Shown: positions 23,705 through 36,629 of the stretch, in pieces | Position numbering within the stretch: position 1 is the stretch's first letter | Layout of the letters: each line of letters opens with the position of its first letter | Assembly (NCBI RefSeq): GCF_965638725.1 | Contig: NC_134950.1 | Coordinates: 107,096,802-107,160,801 of the forward strand | Reading direction: 5' to 3' | Source: Aptenodytes patagonicus | Taxonomy: Eukaryota > Chordata > Aves > Sphenisciformes > Spheniscidae | DNA: 64,000 nt | The notes under the pieces: generated by a model | The model's input: the letters and a program-made list of their open reading frames with translations, nothing else | Told to the model about the DNA's origin: nothing | The model's database searches: none | Program-made: the position numbers and the translations under genes

Positions 23705-26700
23705 GTCAGGTGGTCCTAAAAGCCTCTCTCATTGACTCATGTTGATGGGTTTTATGTCCCTACAGGGCTGCACACTATCCTGTGGTGCCCTGGGAGTAGC
23801 TGTGGTCAAGGTGCTCTGTTCCCCCGATTTGGTTGTTGGGAGTTCCTCTGCCTGTCAGGACTCAGTACTCTAGCTTACCTCCCAAGTCACTTTGACCTTC
23901 CCAGGTCATTTTCTTGGAGAGGTGATTACTTGTGCTAAACTTGGTTCTGAGCTACAGGCATGCTGACATACCAGCATGTGTTATTTGCCCAGATGATCTC
24001 TGCATGTTGGATTGCCTGAAGGGTGGAAGTTCTTACTGCCTTTCCCTCACTGTAGGCATGAATTTAGGATCCTTTCATCCAATTCTCACAAAACTCGGAG
24101 CAACATCTTTGAAAGTCTATGCTTCTCCATCAAGCTTGGCTGAAATTGCCTAAGTAAGTCATAATTCATTGGCACATGGATAGAAGAAAAGGTATGGATA
24201 GGAGTATTTCTTCTATCAGAGGACAGAAGGAACGTGTGGAGTGGAGAAGAGAAAATTCAGATAGTTGGGCAAAGAGAAAGTACAATGTATAAACTCCATC
24301 TTAGAAAAAACTGGTTAAGAGCACAAGGCATCCGGCTACTTCAGATCTGTATGTAGACTCATTAGCCAGCAGCTGACAAACTGAGAGAGAGACATCAGTC
24401 TGGGGGTGCAGGGAAAGCTTCTAGTGAATGCAGCTAAGAATTAGTGCCTGGCACGCAGGCCAGGACAGAACAGCAGTAAGAAGTATTTGCCTGAGCGATA
24501 CAGTGACCAAAAGTAAAGGAAAACCAAGACTGTGGGGACCCACACTGCTCCCTCCTAGCCACTTGCCATTAAATAAATCAGGTCTTTAATCTCTTGCTGC
24601 CTGTCTGTGAAAAGTGTAGAAAACTAATCTGCTTGAGGCCCTATTTGTACGAAATGGCTGAAACAAGCCAACAAACTAGCTAAAAAATATAGAAAGGATG
24701 TGGATGTGGAGACACACATGACATGACACACACACAAAGGCAGGAGGATTGCATAAGCCTCATTTCCTTTGGATGTTCTGGGATATATTTGGAATGTATT
24801 AAAGAATTTGATCCTGATTTAAAAAAAAAATCTTAATTGCAACATTATTTCACCAAATAACAACCAGCAACACATTTGGCTCCTTGCTACTCTGCTAGAA
24901 TAGTGTTCTGTGTCTTTGAAAGATCAGGAGAACAGAAAGAGAGAGAAACCAGGATTTATATACCCATTCCTCCGTATCTTACAATTAACAAACATGACTA
25001 TTTGAAACTCAAGACCATGGCCCAGCACACCAGTATTTCTAGACACAATCTCAAGGGTTTTGATTATGCCACAGTGGTAGCTGTTACAGTTGCCAGGAAT
25101 TCTGATACCAGAGCTATTGAAGTACAGATAAGCAAAAGAAACATTGATTTTTTTAATGACTCCATGAGTAGTTGCCATTGTTTCTGTAAAGGCATTAGGC
25201 AGTGTTTTCACCTTGATTCTTCGATAATTAAGACATACATTTATCCTCAAACTCCCTGGGTGACATTTTCCCCTCTTTCACCCTATCTCAATCCATTTCT
25301 TCCCCACATGTATTATCTGTATGAGAAATCTGACTTTTGACAGTTCTTCTCTTATTTTTGTCCCATCTGCCTGACATGACTCACTGAGCATCAGCTTCCT
25401 TCCTTGAAGCATTTGGATAGAAGAGAATGATCTTGAAGGCCATTTTGTCCCCAGTTTGGTGTCTACTGTTGTGTCAGACACTGCTTTGTAGAGCAGCTGA
25501 GTTTCAGCAGCCTGAAGTATCCTGAGCAAAATTCAGGTGACTATTTTCTCCATTCTGCACTATCACTATGTCTCTGAGAAGTCAAAGGGGTTAGCTCTGG
25601 ATTAGTTCTGAGTTTATTCCATGCAAGTTTCAGGATCATATCCAAACAAACCATAAAGACAATTTTGAAGCTCAGTTATTATTCTGTTTTACGTACAGCA
25701 GCTAGAATAGATAATTTTTTCCTGGTGACAGCTAGAAGCAAAAGGAGAAAAAAACCAAGGTTCATCTGGAAAGGAAATTAGAGCTATTTTCTGGTTCCTT
25801 TGTGGGACTGGATTGTTCATTGTCACAAGTGCTGATGTTTCCCTTTTCTCCTCAGTTCTGGAAAGAAAGGAACTTTGCAGGACCATTAAGGCAAAAGGAA
25901 CTGGAACATTTTAGTCTGACTATAGATAAAACACAGACAGCTAAATATTAGTGACATAACTTTCAAAAAATTTACCAATACTGTTGGTATCGTAACCCAA
26001 ACCTAAAAACACATGAGATTTTAAAAAATAATTAATTAGAAATACTTTTTATTTTTCTTCTGTTTTTTTTTCTCCTCAAACGAGTCTGAAATGAGAGAAA
26101 TTAGACATTTTCTTAAGGCTTTTCTCCCAAAATATTGTAAATTATTTTTTTTTAAAATTGTATGACTTCAGGAATTGTGGCATTAAGAAATACCTATATA
26201 AATAGTGTAAGTATTGCAAGAACTGCAAATTGTAGTTGGCAATACAAACTAACACGAAAGCAAAGGATAACAGGAATAATACAAATAAAAAGAATGACAG
26301 GAATAATACAAACAAAAGCAAAGGATGTCACCCCATATGCAGTGACCATGGGTCTGAGAGGCACAGGCTTGGAGGGTAGCTTGGAAAAAGAGAGTTTTCT
26401 TTGTTCTTGGAGAATAAGATACCTTTCCATTCCACATTCCTTACTTAGAGATATCTTGACTCACATGGCATCATCCAAGAAGAAGCCAAATGTGACTAGC
26501 ATATTTGGTGCACTCATACTGCAAATTCTGGACGTTTTTTATGGACTTCTGAAGATAAATATAGGCAGAATTTATCTTTATGCCTATAAAATGCACTGTT
26601 TCTTTAAAAGATCTGAGCCATAACATTTTTCCATGGAAGATGTGTTTTTTTTCTTGGTTACCTTTCACATATCATTTGATGTCAGCATGTGTCACCAAGC

Positions 26701-28280
26701 TAAAAGCCATTGATTGAAAGTATCTAAAATATAACTGGAGCTTTTTCTTAAAGGGTGATGAAACATGTAAGTGTCCAGACCTATGTTTATTGCAAGCACA
26801 AAAAACATTTGAAAACTATGAAATGCACTAGAAGAGCCCTTTTCTCAAAAACGAGTTGCCGTTAGTTGATCATCAGAAATATCTGGATTATTCAAATGGA
26901 TGTTGCAGAAGAAATTAATGTCTGAATTTTAAACTTATTTATTCAAATTATTTCTCTTTTTGAATGAGTAACAAAATGAAGAATGAAATGTTGACTCGCC
27001 TATGAGGGCTGAAGTATCTTACAAACTGATCTTTTTGGTTATTTCAATAGACTCAGGTAAGTGTGCCATTGTAAAAACTCTGAAACACTCTGCAGAAGTG
27101 TGACATATCTGTAATTCAAACTGTCAACATCTCTGTTGAAAAAGCCATGCTGCTTAAAGATGGAAAAATTGCTAAGAGATATTTTGCTTGCCATCCTCTA
27201 CAACTTTAGTGAGGAAGAAACCATGACAGAACATGGGAGAAATAACAAGATTGGATACGAAATGCTTCTTGAACAGTTAGCATCAGCACTGCCTGATAAA
27301 ATTCATGAGGGAGGGAAAGGTCATTTTTTTTGTATAAACAGACTCTATTTTTCTCAGTCATTGCTTTCCAAACAGATTATGAAATCATAAATGCACATAA
27401 ACACCATTAACTAGTAGAATGTTCTACATCAGTTTCTTAAAAGGCTTATTTAATGTTGGATAATAAAGTTAAGTATCTTGTTTTTAATATTATTCTGCCA
27501 AGCAAGTCTTATGAAACAACCAGAGATGTAACACTTGTCAGGAACTACAATTTCATCAATATTTTTGAGATAAGGGACATACGCTTTTTTCAGGTAAAAT
27601 CTATTAACATTTCATTCTGCTTTTTTAACATCTTATTAACTTTATGCTAGTGTAAAACTGGTGGCCTTACACTCTAATACCATGCTGCCACAGAGTGTAG
27701 CATTTTTCCTTTCTCTGAGAACTGCAGGTGACAGACAGAGGTTCCCTATCGCTCTGTCAGCACTTTCAGAGAAGGAAGCTGACTGGTATGGGCCAGTCTT
27801 GATTGGTATGTATGCAACATTTTGGGGCATTTCTCTTAAAAACAGCTAAGCTAACAGTTGGAGTGAGTACAACCATTACATTCTTCTTGGGAAAGAAGGA
27901 GTAAACCAAATGGTTGGTACATTGGTCTTCGAGTCTCAGAACCATTGCCATTGCTTGATCAAGGTGGATCCCGACTACTTATAGCAATTGGCAGCCATAG
28001 ATGAAGGAATCAGGGGCAAAGGAAGACTTGAGAAAAGCCTAGAAAATATATTTTTGGCTAAGGTTCCATGTGGATCGTATGTCACCAATAGCTTCCTGAA
28101 AGAATTCAGAAGTTCCTGAGGCTACTTGCAGTGGTGGCCCAGAAGAGCAACAGCAGACCAATTCCTGGAGATAGGACCAAAAGCACTGATGTTAACCACT
28201 GGTAGTGTACACAGAGAAAACAGACGAAAATTACTGTGGCTATGAGGAAACTTGGACTGCTGAGGCGAAGATGCTCCCAT
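23705..28280. other. Intergenic, no gene seen
   Basis: The stretch to about 24.15 kb may be the outer part of the family Y element. The rest is AT-rich with no recognisable feature. The 153-154 codon frames at 24876 and 26162 have no coding character I can see. Confidence 0.45.
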
Positions 28281-28284
28281 ATCC

Positions 28285-29990
28285 CTCTGAATCATAGGAT
28301 CACAGGATAATTCATGTTGGAAGGGACCTCAGGGGATCATCTAATCCAACTTCCTGCTCAAAGAAGCATCAGCTAGACCACATTATTCATTCTGGTTATG
28401 AAACTGCCATGGATGGAGAATGCCTCTCTGTGCAACCTGTTCCAATGCTTGACTGTCCTCATGGTGAAAATGTTTCTCCTTATATCCAGTGGGAACCTCT
28501 CTTCTTTCAACTTAATGCCCATTGTCACTCATCTTCCAACCATGCACCACTATGAAGAGCCCAGCTCCATATTCTTGATGATCACTGTCTAGGTATTGGA
28601 AGGCTGCTATTAGGTCTCCCATGCTGAAGATGACCAGTTCTCTCAGCCTCTCCTTGTACGGCAAGCACTCCAGCCCTTGTCTGTCCTGTTGGCCATCTGA
28701 TGAATTCACTCAAATTTATTGATATCTTTCTTGTAACATAGGGCCCAAAAGTAGATGCAGTACTCTAGATCTGGTCTAACAAGTGCTGAATAAAAGGGGA
28801 TAATCACTTCCCTAGAACTTCTAGCCTGTAGCCAGTGTTCCTGTTAATACAGGAACAGCCCAGGATACCATTGTCCTTCTTTGCTGCTCGGGCACACTGC
28901 TGGCTCATGTTCACCTTGCTGTCCACCAGGACCCCTAGGTTCTTCTCAGCAGAGCTGCCCCCAGCCAGTCTGTCCCCAGCCTGTATCATTGCAAAGGGTT
29001 CTTCCTTCCCAAGTGCAGGACTTTGCATTTGTCCTTGCTAAGTTTCATAATGTTCCTGTTGGCTCATTCCTCATTGAGAAATTATCACTGACACCCTCCA
29101 GAAATCTTCACTGCTCACTTCCCATCATGTTGCATTTCCAGCAGGTGTCAGTGAGGTTAAATTAGCCCCTAAGAATGAGGGTCTGTGATCCAGAGACTTC
29201 CCTGAGTTGTTTAAAGAAGGCTTCAACCACTTTCTCACCCTGATCATTTGGTGTGTAACAAACTCCCACCAAAATGTGACCCTTAGTGGCCCTCTCCTCT
29301 GGTCCTGACTCACAAGCTCTCAACCAGACTGTCATCTGTCTCACAGAAGCATTCCATTTATCTGAGGTCCTTCACATAGGTGACCGCCCTCCCTGTCTTT
29401 CCTGGCTGTCTTTCACGATTAGCTTGTATTGATCCACTGCAGCATTTCAGCCTTGTGAGCATCCCACCATGTCTCAGTCATTCCAATGATACCGCAGTTC
29501 TCTGACCACACATGGAGCTCTAGTTCCTCCTGCTCATTTCCCAGGCTGTGTGCATTTGTGTACAGACACTTGAGAACAAGAAAACAGAGTGGAAGGGTGT
29601 CCATCTCAAGATGTCTCTTGTATCTCTCACCCTGCACCCTTTGCAATCAATCAATTGCAAAATCAAAAAGGAGTCAATCTCCTTTTCCCTGATGCAGCAC
29701 AATCTGCAAACCTCCTCCTGCAGCTCTTTAACTTGGTATCACAACTTCTCAACCAACACAAACCTTCTGCAGGGAAGGACACTGACTCTGCCTGCCCCAG
29801 CTCCAGAGAAAAGCCACAGGCACTCTCCCTGCAGCCTCAGATCTGGAGGGTTTGCATCTTTTCTGGAGCTCTGTCTGGGTTGAGGCTACTGATGTACCAG
29901 GACTCAAACCTGGACACAAACTCCATTTGGTGCTGGGTATTATGCCCTGTGGCACATCTCCACCATTGTTGAACACTTATCCACCGTCTT
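28285..29990 (-). mobile_element. CR1 LINE, minus orientation, reverse transcriptase deleted
   Basis: The 3' tail is at 28290-28350 (AATCATAGGATCACAGGAT, GTTGGAAGGGACCTC). Antisense coding remnants follow: [20 protein letters not shown] (28.8-29.0 kb), an endonuclease-domain stretch with VGVCYTPNDQ and EAFFKQLREVS (29.16-29.34 kb), and CLYTNAHSLGN ... MTETWWD (29.4-29.65 kb). A coiled-coil ORF1-like remnant (KELQEEVCRL, 29.65-29.75 kb) lies upstream. Most of the reverse transcriptase is gone between the first two. All frames are broken. Confidence 0.9.
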
Positions 29991-29994
29991 CATT

Positions 29995-32900
29995 GGACAA
30001 CCCTCTTCTTCACAAGCTGCTGCAGAAACTACTGCTTCTGGGAGCTGCCCTCTAGGTCTTGCAGTCAGATCAAAGCACATTTCATTAGAAATGGCTAGAG
30101 TTTGTTACCAGCAAATATCTCTAGACTCTAGCAGGCACTCTGAAGAAGAGCTCCTAGAAGTTCTCTGAAGATCCAAAATGTTCCCACAAGATCTAGGACA
30201 TCTACAAGCAGAGTGAGGAAACTGCTTCGTAGATTGCTGCATCTGTTAGCTCCCTCCATTTTTTGCACTCCTATAGGTCTGATTCTTCTGTCTGCCATCT
30301 GAAACCTCACTGATATTCGCTATCTGACATATCTGCATGAAGCAGGAAAACGGGTGGAGCAGAAAAATACTTTGAAGGCAGAATATGGTAGAGTAGTGCC
30401 TGTGGAGCAGGAGACAAAGGCCAAAAGTATGAGATCAAAGCTGACAGTGTGTGGCATTACATGGTTATGCTAGAAATACAGCTTCCTTTGTAGGCAATGT
30501 TTGATCCAGGATTCATGCAACCAACACATAGTTTCAATGTAATATAAGCAATGCCTGCAGTCACTCAAATGAAAATATTTGACAGGAGTGGTTGTGGCTG
30601 TCTCAGTTGCAAGTCCATTCTGCTGTTGAATATAAACCAGACTTAAACAGGTTTAGGAGTGCCTGCATAATGACGTTTAGCATTTTAGTAAAATATTTTT
30701 TACAAACATCTTGTGTGGAACTAATGTGAATGTTTGTCTAGAGTAAGACTCATTTATTATTCCAATATTTACATGTTCCTACATTCTTTGGCCTTCAACA
30801 CTAACAGGACCTGGGAGGGATGCATGATGCTCTCCAGGATATAGAAGTTACTGTCAGTACTTACTTCCCTTTTTTTTTTTTTTTGCTTCTGTAGTTAAGA
30901 AGAACTGAGATTCCCAAGCAATTCCTTACATTTTATGAAACGGTTTTGCTGCAGCATCTAGAAAGCCATCCTTGTAGGTGAAATTTTAGACCTTGAAAAT
31001 ATACCATGTCTGAGAGCACTTGCTGAAAAGCAAAGGGTGACAGGAAAAACTTGGAAAATTTTATCATATGTAAAATAAAATCTTTAATCTGCTTTACCCA
31101 AAATCCCATTTCACATTCCAAATACTGAACCTGCAAACAAATTAGTCATTCTAATCATAATATAGAAAATGTACAAGTAATTAATTGTTGAAATAAAAAT
31201 CTGTATTCAGTCTTACCTGGGGAATTTTTTACTATTCTCTCCAGAATACTAAATTTGGATGAAAATTTGTTTTTTACACTTGTATCTGACGCTTAAAGTA
31301 TCAACCAAAGTAGGGGAGCTCTTCAATCTGATTTCCTGTCAGTGGAAGAGTATTCCTCAAAATACATTTGCAAGACAGGCTTTTTTGGCAGTTTTAACTG
31401 TACCAAAAATAAACTTTGCATTGCTTGTTCCACATTCACCCATTGGCTGTGACTCCCACCTCTTCTTTATTGAAAGTCTTGATTCAAATAACCAAAACCA
31501 TTACACTTTGTCTAAAACTAGTAAGCAAAAAATTTCTAAAAAAATTAAGATCTCCACATACAGTTGCCTTGTTACTCCACTGGGCAATGTGGGAGCACCA
31601 CGAAAAAGAAATGGTACTGTCAGGACTAGGGCCATTGCAGACTAGGCCTCAACAGAGAGAGTTACAGGTAGCCCTAGTGTCGTCTTCTATCTTGTGCACA
31701 GGGTGGCTCTGGGAGAGAGTATGGCTCCAGTGGCTCTCAAATTTTTTGGCTGTTAAACAAGAATAGCACACAGATGTGTATAAAACATCTGGTTCATATC
31801 TTCAGAATCCTGATAAACTTCTAGTTTCATTAAAACAAGAGGAGAAGCTAAATTAACTTTATGAAGCCTTCTGCAGGACATAAATCCTGTGCTGGCAGAG
31901 GAATCACTTGCAGGGGATTCATGTACTTTCCACTCACAAGAAAATGGTTGTGTGCTTTCAGTACATGTTTTATTTTTGGTTAAGGAAAATAATAGCAAAA
32001 ATATACATACAGTTTAATGAGCACACATCCTGAAGGCAGGGCCAGTATCCTGCGAAAAAACAAGCTGTCCCATTGCTTCTTCCCATTGCTCCAAAATATT
32101 TCCTGACCACTACCACCATCTACACTGGCAGCCCCACTGAGATTTGGGATCAGGGTTTGTACTAAGCCAGCAGGAAAACTGATCAAAAAAAAAAAAGTGT
32201 AGTTTCCTAAAGACTTAGACAACTGAAGACTCAGAGCAAGATCAGAGTCAGGTGGAAGGTAAGGACAGGAATTCACAGCCAGGGGCAGCAGATGGGCAAG
32301 ACCATGACAGTCAGCACTTAGTCTGGCTTCAGTTGCTGTGAAGCTGAAGCCTAGAAATGAGGTTTTCCAGCAGTACAATTCTGTCCATGCTCTTTCATCA
32401 GCTCTCACGCTCATCTCACTTTTGTGAGCTCACTAAACTGGCAAAGTTATTCTGTCCATTTCTGCTGCACTAGTTTTCTACCAAGTAAGTAAGAACATTT
32501 GGCTTACTGCATGAAAGTTGAGAACTGGGGTCAAGAAGAGGAATTTGCATGGATGTACAGCCAGAAGCAGCAGGAGAAGGAGGGAAAGACCGCTTGCTTT
32601 CTGTATTTTGATCAGTTTTAGACACCACAAGAAGCCCATCATGCCATAAAAGTCTTCCCCCACATGAGACAAAATGAAGAAAACAACACAAAATGTATGC
32701 AAATTTAAGCAGATTCTTCCAAGCTAGTACTTCATCTTGCACTGCATATTTATGAAATGAATAAGTACAATAAAATGAGTAATGAACTGTCAATTGTTTC
32801 TTCTTGTCCAGTAAATCTACTCAGTCTATTTGATTAGTGCAATAGATTTCACCCAGAATTTACTCAAAAGACTAGTTGTTTATCACCAGCAGGAAATACT

Positions 32901-33680
32901 CCATTTTGTATCTTTCTTTCCTTAACTTAATTTGTAGACATGGTTTTACTTGTGTACTCTTTTCCTGTATACAGTGAAATATTGATTCTGCTACATATAG
33001 TGATCACAGCTGATCTGTAGTGTGACCTTATCCCCAATCATACTTCTGATTTCAGACTGTTTTAGTTAAGACTTCCCTATTGGATTAGTATTAGCTGTTG
33101 TGAAATCAATTTATTCATTTAATAATAGCATTTATATTTAAGAAACAGATTATTGTGGTTTTGATGCTGGAGATTTAGGTAAATTATGTTGCTTTCACAG
33201 TAATATATATTTTTCTAAGACAAAATTCTGACAGCTTAAAACCGTATGCTGCCATACCCTTTTATGAGAGATTTATTGGAAAGGAATCAGTCAAGAGTCC
33301 CACTGCCTTCTTCAGATCCTAAACAGCTTGAGAAACCCCTGGATTTCCTGGCCCAGGAGGCGTAAATCCCTGACAGAGATGGAGGGAATGGGATAACCAG
33401 GCAAACCAGGATACACCCTGGATAATGTAACAAATGATACTCCTGCATTCCCAGAGTTCTGGGAGGAATTGTTAAGCCAGGTGCATTTGCAATGTTTCAT
33501 ACATCCTGAGTATCACTCACACATTTCTGGTGGGTTTTATTAATCTGTTTATATTTTTTTAAAAAAGTCTAGCTTTCAAATAAGTGAGAATCTTCTCTGA
33601 GAAATGAGCTACAAATCAAGAATTTGAAAAGCAGTAGCTTTCAATTCAGTTACTGACTGAATTTAATATCTCTGCACCCT
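29995..33680. other. Intergenic, no gene seen
   Basis: Unique-looking sequence. Frames at 31259-31766 and 31980-32414 lack any family resemblance. Confidence 0.5.
30870..30884 (+). repeat. Poly(T) run
   Basis: Fifteen consecutive T. No flanking mobile element recognised. Confidence 0.9.
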
Positions 33681-33853
33681 CAATCTAGGTGCAGGGGTGT
33701 TGCAGCCTTGCAATTTAGCCCTAAATTGCATAGGTGGGAGCCAAATGCCCAAAAGTGAGACCCACGAAAGCCTGTGTACTAAGTACGAAGCTACCCGGGC
33801 CTGAAAAACTCTAGGCCACAGCGGCTTTTATAGCTGGGGGTATGCAAAACCTA

Positions 33854-34120
33854 CTATCGTTTATTCAGTGCAGACAAAGATGGTTTGCAAATTCTCTGCA
33901 TTGAAGTTAAAATTGATTTTGCTACCACCCGAAGGATGAAGACACACAGGAAAGTTAAGCTTGCTATAAGAAACACTGTAAGAAATAGAAGGGTATAGCT
34001 AGGATGGAGAACTGGGCTGAGAGGGTCTGGACTGTCCGTCTTCCTGATAATGGTGCCAGTAGAGGGGTGGGAGCAGTTGTCCAACAATTGCTGCTTCTGG
34101 CAGTTGCTTCTTTCCTCTCT
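33854..34120 (-). other. Open frame with a membrane-anchor-like C-terminus, origin unknown
   Basis: The frame ends in a hydrophobic run of about 23 residues followed by a basic tail of about 25 residues and a stop at 33854. No ATG is in a convincing place, and a stop cuts the frame upstream near 34140. An AATAAA overlaps the last codons and a TATAAAA lies just beyond on the minus strand (plus 33826-33832). It could be the remnant of a membrane protein, possibly from an old retroviral envelope, or a chance frame. I cannot assign it. Confidence 0.25.
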
Positions 34121-34124
34121 CAGT

Positions 34125-36510
34125 AGTAGCGCAGCTCTTCATCACACAACCCAACCCTTCCCTCAACGGCAGTGCCAGACTGCCAGAGACAAAGCAGATA
34201 GATAGTGAGATCTTGGCCTTTTCTTCTCTTCCAGTCCACTACCACAGATGGCTTTATGCCTGATACCTTGGTGTCTAGAGGAGTCCCTGAAATCAGGGAC
34301 TTGAACCTCAGTCATCCCAGCCCACGATGTTGGCTGTTCTTTGATGTTTTTCAGCTACATCTTGACTAGAACCATGCTGGAACTGAAAGGCTTCAGGTAA
34401 AAACACTTTTGTGTATTTTAAAAAAATACTTTTTAAAAAGTATTTTTGCAAAGTGATGATTTGACAAAAAGTGATCGATTTTTAACAAGAAATATTCAGC
34501 TGAAATAGTTCTGACTAGCTGTACTTAGTGATAATAATAAAGTTTGCTTGAATAAAAGCAGTATCTGTCTCAGGAATGTGTCTATCTGCACAGAGGATAG
34601 AAGACGTGGGAAGCCTGAGGAAGTTTTCTAAAGGTCAGACTTCACCTCCCCAGAAAACAGGCCTTCTTCTCAAAAAGGTAATGAGAACGCTCATTCAGGC
34701 TGAATGCTTAAGAAAATTGTCAGTTTTCCTCAGGTCCTTTTACCTTTTAAACCTCGGTATAAATCCCACTTTGTTTTAGTCCGAATTACAAGTTGTTCCC
34801 AACTAATGTGCTTTGTTGATTTTGAAAGAGATTGATTTGACCAGTCACACATTCACATCTCACTATCGCAGTGTGTAGTCTATGGCAGAAAGAGGAAAGA
34901 TCTCTAAGAAATCAAGTAGGTTACAGCAGATGGACGTGTTCCTATTAAAGGCTGTTCTCCCCAAGCTCACACTGAGGCACAGGAGCAAAGCAGTGCGGGA
35001 GAGTTGCTTGCCTGCAGATAAACAGAAGGTTTCTTTCACTAGAGCTAGTGCCTCACATTTCCTTGATATGAAAATTAAGGGTATAGGAATTTACTTACCA
35101 TAATGCAGATGTAAGTACTGGCTCCTTTGCATAAACACCACATGTGCAGCTGTACTAAATATGGCAACAGTGCACAGAGTAGAGCAGTTTTATTTCCTTG
35201 CTCAGTACAATGTGTTACCCATGTATAAATTACATACAGTCAATCTATCTATGTATAATACAATGCATAATTTATTACAATAATCATATAGTATGATATT
35301 ATGTAATTAATAATTAAGATAAACTGATCATATTAAATAATTATACATATGCATTCACACCTGTGTATACTGCAAATTAAAGATTTGTTCATACAGGTGT
35401 TTCCGACCAGAAAAATCCAGGCCTATGAGTCAGAGTCATTCAGTCAAGAAATGCAGTGATAAAATCACAGGTGTGTGGACTAAAAGAAAAGTATTCTTAT
35501 AGATTAGCTCTTCCTGTGGATCTACAGAAGCAATATCCTATAGCTGAAGTTCTCATCGAGTTATTCTGTCACTTCTCAGTGGCTTGATATATTTTCAGGA
35601 TCTGAATTTCTAAGACAAACCTCAACAGGAAAACCAGACATTGTTTCTTAACTCAGTAGCAGTCTTTGTTTATCCTAAAGGAATGTGAACACAAATCTAC
35701 TTGTAATTTTTTGCAAGAAGTGAGAAAATCCTCACAAACAGATTGATGCTGTTGAATATACTCATTATTATGAATAAATACGTCAATTAAACTGATAACA
35801 ATATGCCTGCACCATACTGCTGCTATACTCCAGTCAGACAAAGATTTAATATAAGAAAAAAATACATCTAGCTCAATGTTAGAGTCAGATTTCATCTTGA
35901 AATAAGCAGTAGTCAACTACGGGTTTTCTTTGCAGAGACAGGGAGGACATTTTAAACAGCGTTTGAAGACATTAGATCTTCTTCCTTCCTCTGTCCAGGC
36001 TTACCCTGGAGAAAAACTGTTCTCTTTCCATGACTACGAAAGAGAAGTTCCAAAAAAGCAGATGAGTGCAAAAATAAAAATCAAAATATACAAGATTTCT
36101 TTGAGACAAGGACTTTTCATTAAGAAATGCAGTCAGAAAAGTACACAGTAGTCAGAGTCTGCCTAGCAGCCTGCAGCTCAGGTAGCACAGAGGCAACGTG
36201 CTAAGGAAGAAGCCTTTCTTCCATCTGTGTTTCATAGAAGAGTGAAATAAAACTGGTTTTCCTGCAGGGAGGTGAGTACAAAATGCATCTCCTAATTTCC
36301 TTCATGGAAAACCTGAACAAGGTAAAGCCTTGAGCCCAATGCCTGTGTGTCTGCTGTGTGAAATCTCACCAGTCTCAGCTTTGGCAGGACCAGCATATTT
36401 CAGTGTTAACTGCAAGCAACTGGCCCAGGACTACTCATCTGTATGCATGAGAGTGAGCAAATGCAACAGGTAGTGGGGCTGATTGCTTCTAAAATTCTGT
36501 TCTTTGGAGA
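34125..36510. other. Intergenic, no gene seen
   Basis: Includes a very AT-rich stretch at 35220-35370. No gene recognised. Confidence 0.5.
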
Positions 36511-36514
36511 TATT

Positions 36515-36625
36515 CCGTAAGCAATCTGATCTGAGTTGGTCCTGCCTTGAGCAAGGGGTTGGACCAGATGACATCCAGAAATCCTTTCCAGTATAAATTC
36601 TTGGAAGGGTCTATGATTCCACAGG
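36515..36625 (+). mobile_element. CR1 LINE 3' fragment
   Basis: CCTGCCTTGAGCAAGGGGTT and GGACCAGATGACATCCAG match the CR1 3' end in plus orientation, followed by a decayed tail (TCTATGATTCC). Confidence 0.75.
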
Positions 36626-36629
36626 GGCT

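Noticed and set aside
24876..25340. 154-codon plus-strand frame
   Set aside because: The start is TTG, a long frame overlaps it on the opposite strand, and it resembles no protein family.
29419..29702. Frames with endonuclease similarity as a possible host gene
   Set aside because: They match CR1 LINE coding remnants, with broken frames and an adjacent CR1 3' end.
31980..32414. 144-codon minus-strand frame
   Set aside because: Composition and residue pattern look random; no homologue recognised.
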